From Pseudoalteromonas luteoviolacea (GTDB taxonomy: Bacteria; Pseudomonadota; Gammaproteobacteria; Enterobacterales; Alteromonadaceae), in the NCBI RefSeq assembly GCF_001750165.1, contig NZ_CP015411.1, positions 654,001 through 718,000 of the forward strand: a stretch of DNA of 64,000 nucleotides, read 5' to 3'. Under the pieces are notes generated by a model that searched no databases, was not told the DNA's origin, and saw only the letters and a list, made by a program, of their open reading frames with translations. A program made the position numbers and the translations under genes. Positions 40,788-48,684 of this stretch are shown here, piece by piece; the stretch's first letter is position 1; every line of letters begins with the position of its first letter.

Positions 40788-41711
40788 ATGAGCTTTACGG
40801 ATGTGCAGTGGCGTAATATTGATTTAAATTTGTTAGTGGCTTTCGCATATTTATATCGTTATCAAAGTGTGAGTGTTGCGGCTGAAAAAAGCTATGTGAG
40901 TCAGTCTGCAATGAGCCATAGTTTATCGCGCTTGCGCGCATTATTTGACGATGGTTTATTTGAGCGCAAAGGGCATAAAATGGTTGCCACTGAACGTGCT
41001 CACCAATTAGCGCCCACTATTACAAAACTGCTCGATTGCGTTAGCAATGACATTCTCACGAGTGCACCTTTTGATCCGGCCGAGTACGAGGGGATTTGCC
41101 GCATTGGACTGACGGATTATGCCGAGTTTATTTTTGCGCCTGCGATTTTTGATGCGATACGACAGCAAGCGCCAAAAGCGCAGGTGAGCTTTGTTAATGT
41201 TAATCGCAGTAATTATGTCGTTCTCGCCGAACAAGAAAAGCTCGATATTGTGATAGGCAGTATTGCAACGCCAGACCCTGCTTTTCAATCCCATTATCTA
41301 TACACGGAAAGGCATGTTTGTATTGCAGATCCGCACTGCATTGCATTTGATCACGGTTTGTCAAAGTATGAATTTGCCAACATTGAGCATGCGTTAGTGA
41401 GCCCCGATGGCCGTTTAGCCACAGGCGTTGATGACACATTACAAGCCGAAGGGTTAAACCGTAAGGTGACGGTGGCAACACGCAACTTCATGACCATTCA
41501 AAGTTTACTCATAGGTCGTCAGCTGATCGCCATTGTGCCTAAAAGAATGGCCGATGTCGCATGTCAAAATAGACAGTTAGGCTATTTTGAGCCACCGATA
41601 ATTGTACCTGACTTTGATATATCCTTATTGTGGTTCCAGCGTAAAACAAGTGATGATAAAAATACTTGGCTTAGGGCATTATTAAGGTCTTTAATGACCA
41701 AAAGTTGTTGA
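40788..41711 (+). CDS. LysR-family transcriptional regulator (NodD-like branch)
   Basis: 307 residues. The N-terminal winged helix reads IDLNLLVAFAYLYRYQSVSVAAEK then SQSAMSHSLSRLRALFDDGLFERK, followed by a periplasmic-binding-like effector domain (IGLTDYAEF, ... IAIVPKRMADV). The spacer to divergent chrA is 110 bases with AT-rich repeats of AATTAAT type where a LysR site would lie. Likely regulates chrA. Confidence 0.92.
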   Translation: MSFTDVQWRNIDLNLLVAFAYLYRYQSVSVAAEKSYVSQSAMSHSLSRLRALFDDGLFERKGHKMVATERAHQLAPTITKLLDCVSNDILTSAPFDPAEYEGICRIGLTDYAEFIFAPAIFDAIRQQAPKAQVSFVNVNRSNYVVLAEQEKLDIVIGSIATPDPAFQSHYLYTERHVCIADPHCIAFDHGLSKYEFANIEHALVSPDGRLATGVDDTLQAEGLNRKVTVATRNFMTIQSLLIGRQLIAIVPKRMADVACQNRQLGYFEPPIIVPDFDISLLWFQRKTSDDKNTWLRALLRSLMTKSC

Positions 41712-41739
41712 CCGCCACAGACAGTGACGGTCTAAGCGG

Positions 41740-42504
41740 CTATTGCATAAGCTTTATAGTGATAAAGCCAATGCTTTCACCACTGGTATAGTGCACACCA
41801 TCGTTAAAATCAGTATCGCTGCGTGCGCTGCTAAGCAGTGATATTGAGCTTTGTGGATCTGTGGTTGAATCTGCAGCACTGAAAGTGACACCACTATCAC
41901 TACCAGCATCATATACTTTAAGTTGAATAGTTTGTTCATCTATCCACTGGTTATCTTCAAACAGGAGTAGGCTATCTATGCCAATAAACCAATCTGGACT
42001 AGGTGCGACCATAGACACAATGCTCAAGTGTGCAAAGGTTTGGCTCGCCTCAAAGGTTAAAGTGACACTTTTACTGCCATGTGGGATCCCCGCTTCATCA
42101 ATTAGGTAGCTCGAGTTGCCAAGGTTTTGTATATCACTTATTTCGTTTCTAAGCAGCGTTTTCGCTCCTGTTTCAGCCATGCTGATGATGCCTGCGCTGG
42201 CTGTGGTATCGCGCTGAAAAATACGTCCTTGATCATTGTGTGTTAATCCAATCATAGGCGAGAAGTGCGTTCCACTAGGGAAATTGGTTGGAAAATTACT
42301 GCGTTCCCACGTATGAGTAAATTTTAGTTCATAGGTCACCGAAGTAGCAGCTGGCTGAGAAGTTGAGGTATTTGTTGTTGAGGTCGCCGGTGTACTCTCC
42401 GCCGTCGTATTGTTGGTGTTTGTCGGTGATGAGCTGCTGCTCCCTCCACATGCCGTTAACCCTAAAACCATAAACAGTGGTGCAAATTTAAGCGAGTATG
42501 CCAT
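41740..42504 (-). CDS. Spondin-domain lipoprotein
   Basis: 254 residues. Lipoprotein signal ending LTACGG (lipidated Cys about 19), a low-complexity Ser/Thr/Asn linker to about residue 55, then a spondin_N domain: YELKFTHTWERSNFP, GTHFSPMIGLTH, SIVSMVAPSPDWFIGIDSL, LKVYDAGSDSGVTF and DPQSSISL. Bacterial spondin-domain proteins are surface or periplasmic and of uncertain function. GAGGGG precedes the ATG. Confidence 0.87.
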   Translation of the reverse strand: MAYSLKFAPLFMVLGLTACGGSSSSSPTNTNNTTAESTPATSTTNTSTSQPAATSVTYELKFTHTWERSNFPTNFPSGTHFSPMIGLTHNDQGRIFQRDTTASAGIISMAETGAKTLLRNEISDIQNLGNSSYLIDEAGIPHGSKSVTLTFEASQTFAHLSIVSMVAPSPDWFIGIDSLLLFEDNQWIDEQTIQLKVYDAGSDSGVTFSAADSTTDPQSSISLLSSARSDTDFNDGVHYTSGESIGFITIKLMQ

Positions 42505-42597
42505 AGTCGACCCCTCAAGCGGTTAAAATTACTATTCTTTCAAAAGACCTGAACTCCTAGCATTAACTTTCACTCATGTGTGTTTTTTTTGAGCATT

Positions 42598-43530
42598 TTA
42601 TATTCTAATTGCACTTTGCATGATTTCTCGACCTTCAGTTTCTACATAGGTTAAAAAAACACTGGCAATGGGAGAAAGCGTTTTGCGCTTTGTCCATGAA
42701 AACGACCATTTGGAGCGAATGGGGAGTGATTCGACATTGATGACATTGACATCATGGATCTCGCCAAACGCGAGGGTATGAGAAGATAAAATTGAGACCC
42801 CTAGGCGTGATAATACCGAGTGAATAATGGCTTCATTGCTGGCAATGGTCATTTTTATATTTGGCGTCACAGCTTGATTTTTGAAAAAGGCTTCTGTGGC
42901 ATAGCGGGTTCCGGATCCAGACTCTCGAATGAGAAAGTCCTCTTGGCAAAACGCTTCTAATGACACTTTTTCTTGCTGACTAAATGGGTGTGAGGCTGGG
43001 GCAATGGCAACCAGGTCATTGGACATAAATTCAATGACTTCTAAATCGAGTCCTTCAGGGAGGTGACTAAAGACATAAAAATCATCTAAGCCTTGCTCTA
43101 GGCGCTCTATTACTTGTTGTCTGTTAGCCACGGTAAATTGGATATCAATGCCTGGATAGCGCTCACAAAAAGGCCCCAGTAAATGAGGAATGAAATATTT
43201 TGCCGTAGTGACACTGGATAGCCTTAACGTCCCTGACTTGAGTCCTCTTAGATTTGATAAATGCATATCTAACTCTTCGCAACTTTGCAATATTTTCTTA
43301 GCGGTGGCAACAGTTGCAAGGCCTGCATCGGTAAATTTAAGTTGCTTTCCGACTTGTTCATATAAGGGCAAACCAATTGCTTCCGCTAGCTTTTTTAACT
43401 GCATGGATACTGTTGGCTGAGTTAAAAATAGCTTTTCGGAGGCCGCTTTGACACTCCCACCTTGATGTAGTGCTAAGAGAATTTCTAGCTGTCTAAACGT
43501 ACCGATATGGGCGTGTAATCGTGAAGCCAT
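42598..43530 (-). CDS. LysR-family transcriptional regulator (CbbR/CysB-like)
   Basis: 310 residues. HTH LEILLALHQGGSVKAASEKL followed by TQPTVSMQLKKLAEAIGLPL, then the effector domain with DDFYVFSHLPEG and LIRESGSGTRYATEAFF. The latter resembles CbbR-type regulators. It is divergent from a small membrane protein and an SbtA-like bicarbonate carrier, making inorganic-carbon control of that transporter plausible. Confidence 0.92.
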   Translation of the reverse strand: MASRLHAHIGTFRQLEILLALHQGGSVKAASEKLFLTQPTVSMQLKKLAEAIGLPLYEQVGKQLKFTDAGLATVATAKKILQSCEELDMHLSNLRGLKSGTLRLSSVTTAKYFIPHLLGPFCERYPGIDIQFTVANRQQVIERLEQGLDDFYVFSHLPEGLDLEVIEFMSNDLVAIAPASHPFSQQEKVSLEAFCQEDFLIRESGSGTRYATEAFFKNQAVTPNIKMTIASNEAIIHSVLSRLGVSILSSHTLAFGEIHDVNVINVESLPIRSKWSFSWTKRKTLSPIASVFLTYVETEGREIMQSAIRI

Positions 43531-43642
43531 ATTACAACTAAATCCTTATATTAGATTTTTATCTATGATTATCTTAGTTACTATCTATTTTTATCTATAT
43601 TTAGACTTTTGTAAAATCCTCAAAAATACAGAGGAGAGAGTT

Positions 43643-43855
43643 ATGACATTTAAAAGTTTGGCATTACCTTTGATAACGTGCTTAAGTCTGTTGGCGTTTT
43701 CATATTTGAGCAGTTTACTTAGTCATAGTGGCACAGGCTTTATTTTGCTGGCTTTATCTATTTTCACTTTTTCAATCGTCAGTTTGATAAAACCTTCAGG
43801 AGAAACTCACACGCCAATGAGTGCATCTTCTTGCCAGTTAAAAGAGGCAAAATAG
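43643..43855 (+). CDS. Small membrane protein upstream of the SbtA-like carrier
   Basis: 70 residues from the ATG at 43643 (GGAGAG upstream; the frame is open from 43565). Two membrane helices (SLALPLITCLSLLAFSYLSS and GFILLALSIFTFSIVSLI) and a short Ser/Thr-rich tail. The next gene starts three bases after the stop, so the two are surely co-translated. No family recognised; possibly an accessory subunit of the transporter. Confidence 0.68.
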   Translation: MTFKSLALPLITCLSLLAFSYLSSLLSHSGTGFILLALSIFTFSIVSLIKPSGETHTPMSASSCQLKEAK

Positions 43856-43858
43856 GTC

Positions 43859-44788
43859 ATGATTGATGCGGTCGTTGCTTTTTTTCTGCTTGGGATAGCC
43901 GCCCAATTATTAGGGGCTAAAATCCCATTTCCTGATGGCTTGTACAAAACGCTCAGTCTATTTTTAATGGTCGCTATTGGCCTAAAGGGTGGCATCGCTT
44001 TGCAGCAGCATGTGGATCCTGCACTGCTCACCATGTCTCTCGCGGTGGTCGCCTTTGGGTTGTTACTGCCCTTAGTAGCCTATCCGATACTACGTTACTT
44101 TGGTCAACTGGATAAAATCAATGCTGGCGCCATTGCGGCGCATTATGGCTCTGTAAGCGTCGCAACTTATGCCGTTGCAGTGGCTTTGCTAGAGGCTGGT
44201 AATATTGCCTATGAAGCGTATTTCCCTTTGTTTGTGGTGTTACTAGAAATGCCCGCTATTTTGGTTGGTTTAGTACTCGCAAAAGGCAATCTAAAGGTTA
44301 TAAACCGTGCCTTTATCAAAAAAGAGCTGGTGGCAAACCAAAGTATTCTGCTCATGGTGGGTAGCTTGGCGATTGGGTTTGCTGGAGGCGAGAGCGTGCA
44401 AAAATTGACGCCATTCTTTGTCGAGTTATTTTCAGGTGTGTTGGCTCTTTTCCTTTTAAAAATGGGCTTGGTGGCTGGAGAGCAATTAGGTGCATTGAAA
44501 AAGAACAGTTTGTTTTTAATTAGTTTTGCGGTATTGATGCCGATGCTTGGTGGATTGGCGGGCACTGGTTTAGGTATGCTCTTAAATCTCAGCGCAGGTG
44601 GCATTGCGCTGATGGCTGTATTGGGAGCAAGCGCCTCGTATATTGCGGTCCCTGCAGCGATGAAAGAAAGTTTACCTGAAGCCAACGCGGGTATGTCAAT
44701 CACCGCATCGCTCGGTATTACCTTCCCGTTTAATGTGTTATTGGGTGTGCCTTTCTTCATTGCCTTGGGCCAGTATTTAGCTGCGTAG
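43859..44788 (+). CDS. Sodium-dependent bicarbonate transport family permease (SbtA-like)
   Basis: 309 residues, about ten membrane helices in two inverted halves. Family landmarks: GAKIPFPDGLYKTLSLFLMVAIGLKGG, INAGAIAAHYGSVSVATYAVA, EMPAILVGLVLAK, ASASYIAVPAAMKESLPEANAG and SLGITFPFNVLLGVPFF. Members import bicarbonate with sodium. No PII-like sbtB is adjacent; a small membrane protein takes its place. In a heterotroph the bicarbonate may feed anaplerotic carboxylases or pH balance (inference). Confidence 0.92.
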   Translation: MIDAVVAFFLLGIAAQLLGAKIPFPDGLYKTLSLFLMVAIGLKGGIALQQHVDPALLTMSLAVVAFGLLLPLVAYPILRYFGQLDKINAGAIAAHYGSVSVATYAVAVALLEAGNIAYEAYFPLFVVLLEMPAILVGLVLAKGNLKVINRAFIKKELVANQSILLMVGSLAIGFAGGESVQKLTPFFVELFSGVLALFLLKMGLVAGEQLGALKKNSLFLISFAVLMPMLGGLAGTGLGMLLNLSAGGIALMAVLGASASYIAVPAAMKESLPEANAGMSITASLGITFPFNVLLGVPFFIALGQYLAA

Positions 44789-44828
44789 CGTTTCGTGCAG
44801 TGAGGTATAATAAATTCACGGTTTTCTG

Positions 44829-44849
44829 CTGACGCCATGACGGCGTCAG
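44829..44849 (+). terminator. Hairpin after the SbtA-like gene
   Basis: Eight-base GC-rich stem CTGACGCC/GGCGTCAG (44829-44836 with 44842-44849), five-base loop, no T-run. Possible terminator. Confidence 0.5.
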
Positions 44850-44896
44850 TGTAAATTAAGCGCATAGCAATTAAAAAGTAGATTAGGTTAATACTA

Positions 44897-45565
44897 GTGC
44901 CTGAAAAAAACTTACTCAAAGCGGAACGTGTAGCGTATATTTTGGCGGATTTACAAGCTCGCTACCCAAAACCTCCAATTCCTCTTGACCATAAAGACCC
45001 TTACACCTTATTAATTGCAGTTCTGCTCTCAGCGCAATGTACTGATGAGCGCGTAAATCAGGTGACGCCATCACTTTGGAAGTTAGCTGATAATCCTTTC
45101 GACATGGCCAAGCAATCGGTTGAAGATATTAAGCAGATCATCCGGCCGTGTGGTTTATCACCGCAAAAATCAAAAGCCATTAAAAAACTGTCGGAAATTC
45201 TAGTGGCAGACTATGACGGGATTGTGCCTGAGGACATGGATGCATTAGAAACGCTACCGGGTGTTGGACATAAAACGGCGGGGGTAGTGATGGCACAGGC
45301 ATTTGATGTGCCCGCTTTCCCAGTTGATACCCATATTCATCGTTTGGCTCAGCGTTGGGGCTTGACCAATGGTAAAAACGTCGCGCAAACAGAGAAAGAT
45401 CTAAAACGTCTTTTCCCAAAAGAGTGTTGGAATGACCTGCATTTGCAGTTTATTTATTATGGTCGTGAATTTTGTACCGCAAGGGGGTGCGACGGCACGG
45501 TGTGTCCCATGTGCACGACTTGCTACCCCAATCGCAAGCGACCTAAGGTGGTTAAAAAGCCTTAA
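44897..45565 (+). CDS. nth: Endonuclease III
   Basis: 222 residues, GTG start behind TTAGG. Helix-hairpin-helix LPGVGHKTAGVVM with the catalytic Lys, Asp in FPVDTHIHRLAQR, and LLSAQCTDERVN. The C-terminus carries five cysteines (FCTARGCDGTVCPMCTTC). Their spacing C-x4-C-x4-C-x2-C-x2-C differs from the C-x6-C-x2-C-x5-C of E. coli Nth, so the cluster ligation may differ. Excises oxidised pyrimidines in base excision repair. Stands alone, not in an rnf/rsx operon. Confidence 0.92.
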   Translation: MPEKNLLKAERVAYILADLQARYPKPPIPLDHKDPYTLLIAVLLSAQCTDERVNQVTPSLWKLADNPFDMAKQSVEDIKQIIRPCGLSPQKSKAIKKLSEILVADYDGIVPEDMDALETLPGVGHKTAGVVMAQAFDVPAFPVDTHIHRLAQRWGLTNGKNVAQTEKDLKRLFPKECWNDLHLQFIYYGREFCTARGCDGTVCPMCTTCYPNRKRPKVVKKP

Positions 45566-45583
45566 TTTTTTTCAGTGATGGTT

Positions 45584-45607
45584 TGCGTGCTTGGACTAAA
45601 GCACGCA
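45584..45607. terminator. Hairpin between convergent nth and DUF533 genes
   Basis: Perfect nine-base stem TGCGTGCTT/AAGCACGCA (45584-45592 with 45599-45607), six-base loop, no T-run; probable bidirectional terminator. Confidence 0.55.
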
Positions 45608-45638
45608 CCGCGAAAAAGTTAAACAATACACAGGTTGA

Positions 45639-46331
45639 TCAAAGCTCAGCAAGTTGTTGATGGATAGAATGTACTAACTCTTTTGGTATACAAAGCTGGC
45701 GAGCCAGAGTTTGCAAATATTGTTGTGAAACCGTTTGATGCAGGTCGATGGCACTGGCGCTGGCTGCATAGACTTCAATACCAGTTTGCGCATTAGGCAC
45801 AGCTTGTACTAGCTCTGTTAGGCTTAATGGGCGCCTTAACTCGTCAAATAACATCGCCTTTTCGTGCACGCTGAGCGTCATCGTTTCGACTTGAGCGAAT
45901 ATCTTTTGTCGTTCCGTTTCGTCTATATGTCCATCTGCATAGGCGGCAGCGATCATAGCGCGCATAATGAGCAGCTGCCCTGAACCACTGTCGTCTTCTA
46001 CGACTTGTTCGAAGCTTTGTTGAGGCATGCTGGCAGGCTGAAAATCAAAGCTACGCTGAGGCGGTGTACGCGTCGCCATGGCTTTATCAAAAGCGTCGCT
46101 GTCACGCTGCTGAGCCGCTGCTTGGTTTTGCTCACTATATTGTTTATAGGCTTTCCATGCGAGTCCTCCTACCGCAGCTAGGGCACCGTATTTGACAGCT
46201 TTTTTCCCCGTCTTTTTGCCTTTTTTACCGCCGAGTAAGCTGGTGGCCCCACCGCCAGCTATGCCGCCTAAAAAGCCGCTGAGTGCGCCTGATTTATTTA
46301 AACCACTGACCAGTTTTTGCAATTCTTTCAT
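45639..46331 (-). CDS. DUF533 (YebE-like, TerB-fold) protein
   Basis: 230 residues from the ATG at 46331, six bases after GGAG; an ATG at 46343 would overlap that signal. N-terminal Gly-rich segment GFLGGIAGGGATSLLGGKKGKK followed in the same chain by AVKYGALAAVGGLAW (a likely membrane-associated helix), a Gln-rich linker, and a C-terminal TerB-like helical domain (LLIMRAMIAAAYADGHIDETERQKI with its acidic DGHID). Inner-membrane-associated, function unknown; YebE belongs to envelope-stress regulons in E. coli. Confidence 0.87.
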   Translation of the reverse strand: MKELQKLVSGLNKSGALSGFLGGIAGGGATSLLGGKKGKKTGKKAVKYGALAAVGGLAWKAYKQYSEQNQAAAQQRDSDAFDKAMATRTPPQRSFDFQPASMPQQSFEQVVEDDSGSGQLLIMRAMIAAAYADGHIDETERQKIFAQVETMTLSVHEKAMLFDELRRPLSLTELVQAVPNAQTGIEVYAASASAIDLHQTVSQQYLQTLARQLCIPKELVHSIHQQLAEL

Positions 46332-46469
46332 CGCGTTCTCCATTTGCTTTACTAAGCCTAGATTAGGGGAAAGTGAGAAGATTGAGAATAAGAATTTTGT
46401 TACAAATCGATTCAGCAGGTGCAGTAAGTTGTTTTACGCTTAGTCGTTGAAAAGGAAAAGTAATTAGGA

Positions 46470-46700
46470 TTAGCCTGTCTGTTCAAATAACAAATCTTTG
46501 ACTGGGATTTGATAAAAACGAGCCAGCTCTCTGGCTGTTCTATGGTATACCTTACAGCCGCATTCAGCGCGTTTAAGCGTTGCAATAGAGACACATAATG
46601 CTTGCTCTTGGCAGGCGCAAGCCAGTTTCTCTTGGCTTAGTCCCATATTACGTCTCAGTTGCTTAAGAATTTTACAATCCAGCTTCACTCTGCCATCCAT
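46470..46700 (-). CDS. Small XRE-type helix-turn-helix protein
   Basis: 76 residues, AAGGAG before the ATG. LDCKILKQLRRNMGLSQEKLA and SIATLKRAECGCKVYHRTARELARFYQ make a Cro/C1-type HTH; unusually Cys-rich (four Cys: LDCKI, ACQEQ and others). It could be a redox-responsive repressor. Three 11-base direct repeats lie in the spacer to the divergent cystatin-like gene and may be its operator. Confidence 0.8.
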   Translation of the reverse strand: MDGRVKLDCKILKQLRRNMGLSQEKLACACQEQALCVSIATLKRAECGCKVYHRTARELARFYQIPVKDLLFEQTG

Positions 46701-46834
46701 AATTAGACTCCTTGAGTAGGGAAATAAAGCCTAGCAACGAGCGCGGGTTTTCGCTAATTATCATGCGTAGTAGCAGTGTGCGTTTTAGTGTACACAATAG
46801 ACGCAAAAGTTACGGGAAATTTACGCTTTTTATC

Positions 46835-46866
46835 TGATACCAAAGTGATACTAAACTGATACCAAC
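46835..46866. repeat. Three 11-base direct repeats, TGATACYAAAS
   Basis: TGATACCAAAG, TGATACTAAAC and TGATACCAAC start at 46835, 46846 and 46857, so the motif recurs exactly each 11 bases, about one helical turn. It lies in the spacer between the XRE regulator and the cystatin-like gene. Likely a cooperative protein-binding site. Confidence 0.65.
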
Positions 46867-46957
46867 AAACTGCCTCGAAGCGCCTAGACTAGGTCGCATC
46901 TAAAGTTGCTCCATTGACTGGAGTATCCATTCATCCATGACATACAAGGATAAAACA

Positions 46958-47527
46958 ATGTCTGACGCAAATCGTATTTTAGGTGGTTTTGGTCCAATCG
47001 TTTTGGCACAAGATTTTGATAAAGAGTACATCAATGCATTTGAGCACATCAACAAACGTGATGGTGTGGAGATCAAGCCGCTAGCAGCTCAATCTCAAGT
47101 TGTTAATGGTAAAAACTTTGCATTTTACTGCTTTGTTTCACCTGTAGTTGCCCCAAATGTGCCGAAAGTAAATCGCTTAGAACTGATTGTTGTAAATCAG
47201 CAGGGTGAGCATTTCACACAATTATCAGATCGCACCTTCAGTGAGCCTGTTTTAGTGCCACCGATTGGTTCATTTGACTCAGTAGCTCTGCGTGAAAACT
47301 TCACCGAAGCTGAGAAAAACGCTGCTGAGCAAATTGAGTCGCTAGTCGGCGTGAGCTACAAGATTTTGGCAGCACAGCAGCAAGTCGTGGCGGGGCTAAA
47401 CTTTGCGTTCTATTCAGTCGTTATTCCTGTAACGCCAAATGCACAAGCTTTCTTCGCACGCATCGATGCACATCGTAACTTTGAAGGTAAATTGGTTGAT
47501 ACACAACTGCACCATATCAACCCTTAA
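46958..47527 (+). CDS. Two-repeat cystatin-like protein
   Basis: 189 residues from the ATG at 46958, which follows AAGG; the ATG at 46937 is less likely. Two internal repeats each carry a cystatin-type QVVxG loop: AAQSQVVNGKNFAFYCFV (about 46-63) and AAQQQVVAGLNFAFYSVV (about 142-159). In eukaryotic cystatins the QxVxG loop enters the active site of papain-like proteases. No signal peptide, so cytoplasmic. Proposed as a bacterial cystatin-fold protein; inhibition is unproved. Ends in a terminator. Confidence 0.7.
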   Translation: MSDANRILGGFGPIVLAQDFDKEYINAFEHINKRDGVEIKPLAAQSQVVNGKNFAFYCFVSPVVAPNVPKVNRLELIVVNQQGEHFTQLSDRTFSEPVLVPPIGSFDSVALRENFTEAEKNAAEQIESLVGVSYKILAAQQQVVAGLNFAFYSVVIPVTPNAQAFFARIDAHRNFEGKLVDTQLHHINP

Positions 47528-47534
47528 TTTGCAC

Positions 47535-47573
47535 GGCCAAGGTGTTAGGTGATGCGACACTTTGGCCATTTTT
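47535..47573 (+). terminator. Intrinsic terminator after the cystatin-like gene
   Basis: Eleven-pair stem with one G-T (47535-47545 with 47557-47567), eleven-base loop, then ATTTTTCT. Confidence 0.88.
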
Positions 47574-47582
47574 CTATCTAAT

Positions 47583-47984
47583 TTAAGAGCTAGCCAGAGA
47601 CACTGGCGTAGATGTCTGCGATTTTATCGCATTTAATACTCTCACCAAGGTATTGTGCTCACTTTGCTCATGGGCCTTCAAACTGATAGATGTGATCTCT
47701 CCTTGTGCCGCAAGCCGAGCAATATTCACTGCGATAGCATCAACTTCAATTGGCCTTTGATTTAAAAAGATGCGGTTTTGGTTATCAATAAAAAACTGTG
47801 GTACAACGGATTGGTTTAAAGCCTGATTTGATTTTGACGGCTTATTAATATCAAGCACATGGGCTTTTTGAAAACTGGCGGTCACGATAAAAAAGATAAG
47901 TAAAATAAATACAATGTCGAGCATGGGGTTCATGTCTACATCAGTGTGAGAGGGTGCTGAGGGTTGATATTTTTTCTTCATCAT
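47583..47984 (-). CDS. ExbD-like biopolymer transport protein
   Basis: 133 residues from the ATG at 47984 behind AAGG (a GTG at 47990 is possible). One N-terminal membrane helix with the proton-relay Asp in DMNPMLDIVFILLIFFIVTASF (catalytic Asp in MLDIVF), then a periplasmic domain. Normally ExbD works with ExbB and TonB, but neither is present next to it here, so its partner is elsewhere or it has a special role. Confidence 0.88.
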   Translation of the reverse strand: MMKKKYQPSAPSHTDVDMNPMLDIVFILLIFFIVTASFQKAHVLDINKPSKSNQALNQSVVPQFFIDNQNRIFLNQRPIEVDAIAVNIARLAAQGEITSISLKAHEQSEHNTLVRVLNAIKSQTSTPVSLASS

Positions 47985-48086
47985 TGTCACCTTACATCAT
48001 TAAATATCCTAGTCGTTGTAAGTAAAACGTCACCGCGCCCAAAAAGGGGTGAAATTACAAAATAATTATGTGCGATACGTCTGGGA

Positions 48087-48530
48087 TTATGTTCTTGATG
48101 TATTGAGATGCTCCAGAATATTGAGGGCACTTATGTAAGCGTTTTTTGATGTGTGGCTATGGCCGCCCAGTGCATTTGATAGCTTAAAAGTGTGCTTCAT
48201 ATCATTGAGCATGTCATGCTTTTTCAGTGGGGACTCATTCATAGAGGTCGGGGCCATCAGTATCATCATTTGTGTGGTATTGATAAAACCCGCATCAAAT
48301 AATTCACGAGACATATGGCTGGACTCAGCGTCTGAAATATTGTGTACATCATATTGATTGGCAATAGATTGCCACTTTGCATCCGCGGCGTGAGCATGGT
48401 CGCTGAGTTGCACTTGTGTCGAGTGTGTTTTAGTGGAAGTTGCCGTGGTTTTTATTGGTGTTGATGGAGCGCTATACGTTGGGTAGGAGAGGTTTTTATT
48501 CGCGTTAACAATCATGATTTGCGTGTCCAT
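48087..48530 (-). CDS. Hypothetical protein
   Basis: 147 residues, no signal peptide. A Ser/Thr/Pro-rich N-terminal 45 residues is followed by a helical part with VHNISDAESSHMSRELFDAG and MLNDMKHTFKLSNALGG. No clear ribosome site before the ATG; MIVNANK five residues on is another possible start. No family recognised. Confidence 0.55.
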   Translation of the reverse strand: MDTQIMIVNANKNLSYPTYSAPSTPIKTTATSTKTHSTQVQLSDHAHAADAKWQSIANQYDVHNISDAESSHMSRELFDAGFINTTQMMILMAPTSMNESPLKKHDMLNDMKHTFKLSNALGGHSHTSKNAYISALNILEHLNTSRT

Positions 48531-48684
48531 TTGCTTTTGTGTACAAAAAGTCAGCAGGATTGATGCCAGTTTTTAACGAGACAATTTTATAAATTTTGCC
48601 ACAGATTTGTACATTTATAAGACAGTTTTTTCATGTGTTCAGTGTTTGAATAGCTGTGACTTATCAAACCACAAGGACAGCAAG

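Noticed and set aside
44209..44919. 236-residue minus-strand ORF opposite the SbtA-like gene
   Set aside because: It is the shadow of a well-supported membrane carrier; its Lys/Asn/Pro-rich composition matches antisense of hydrophobic codons.
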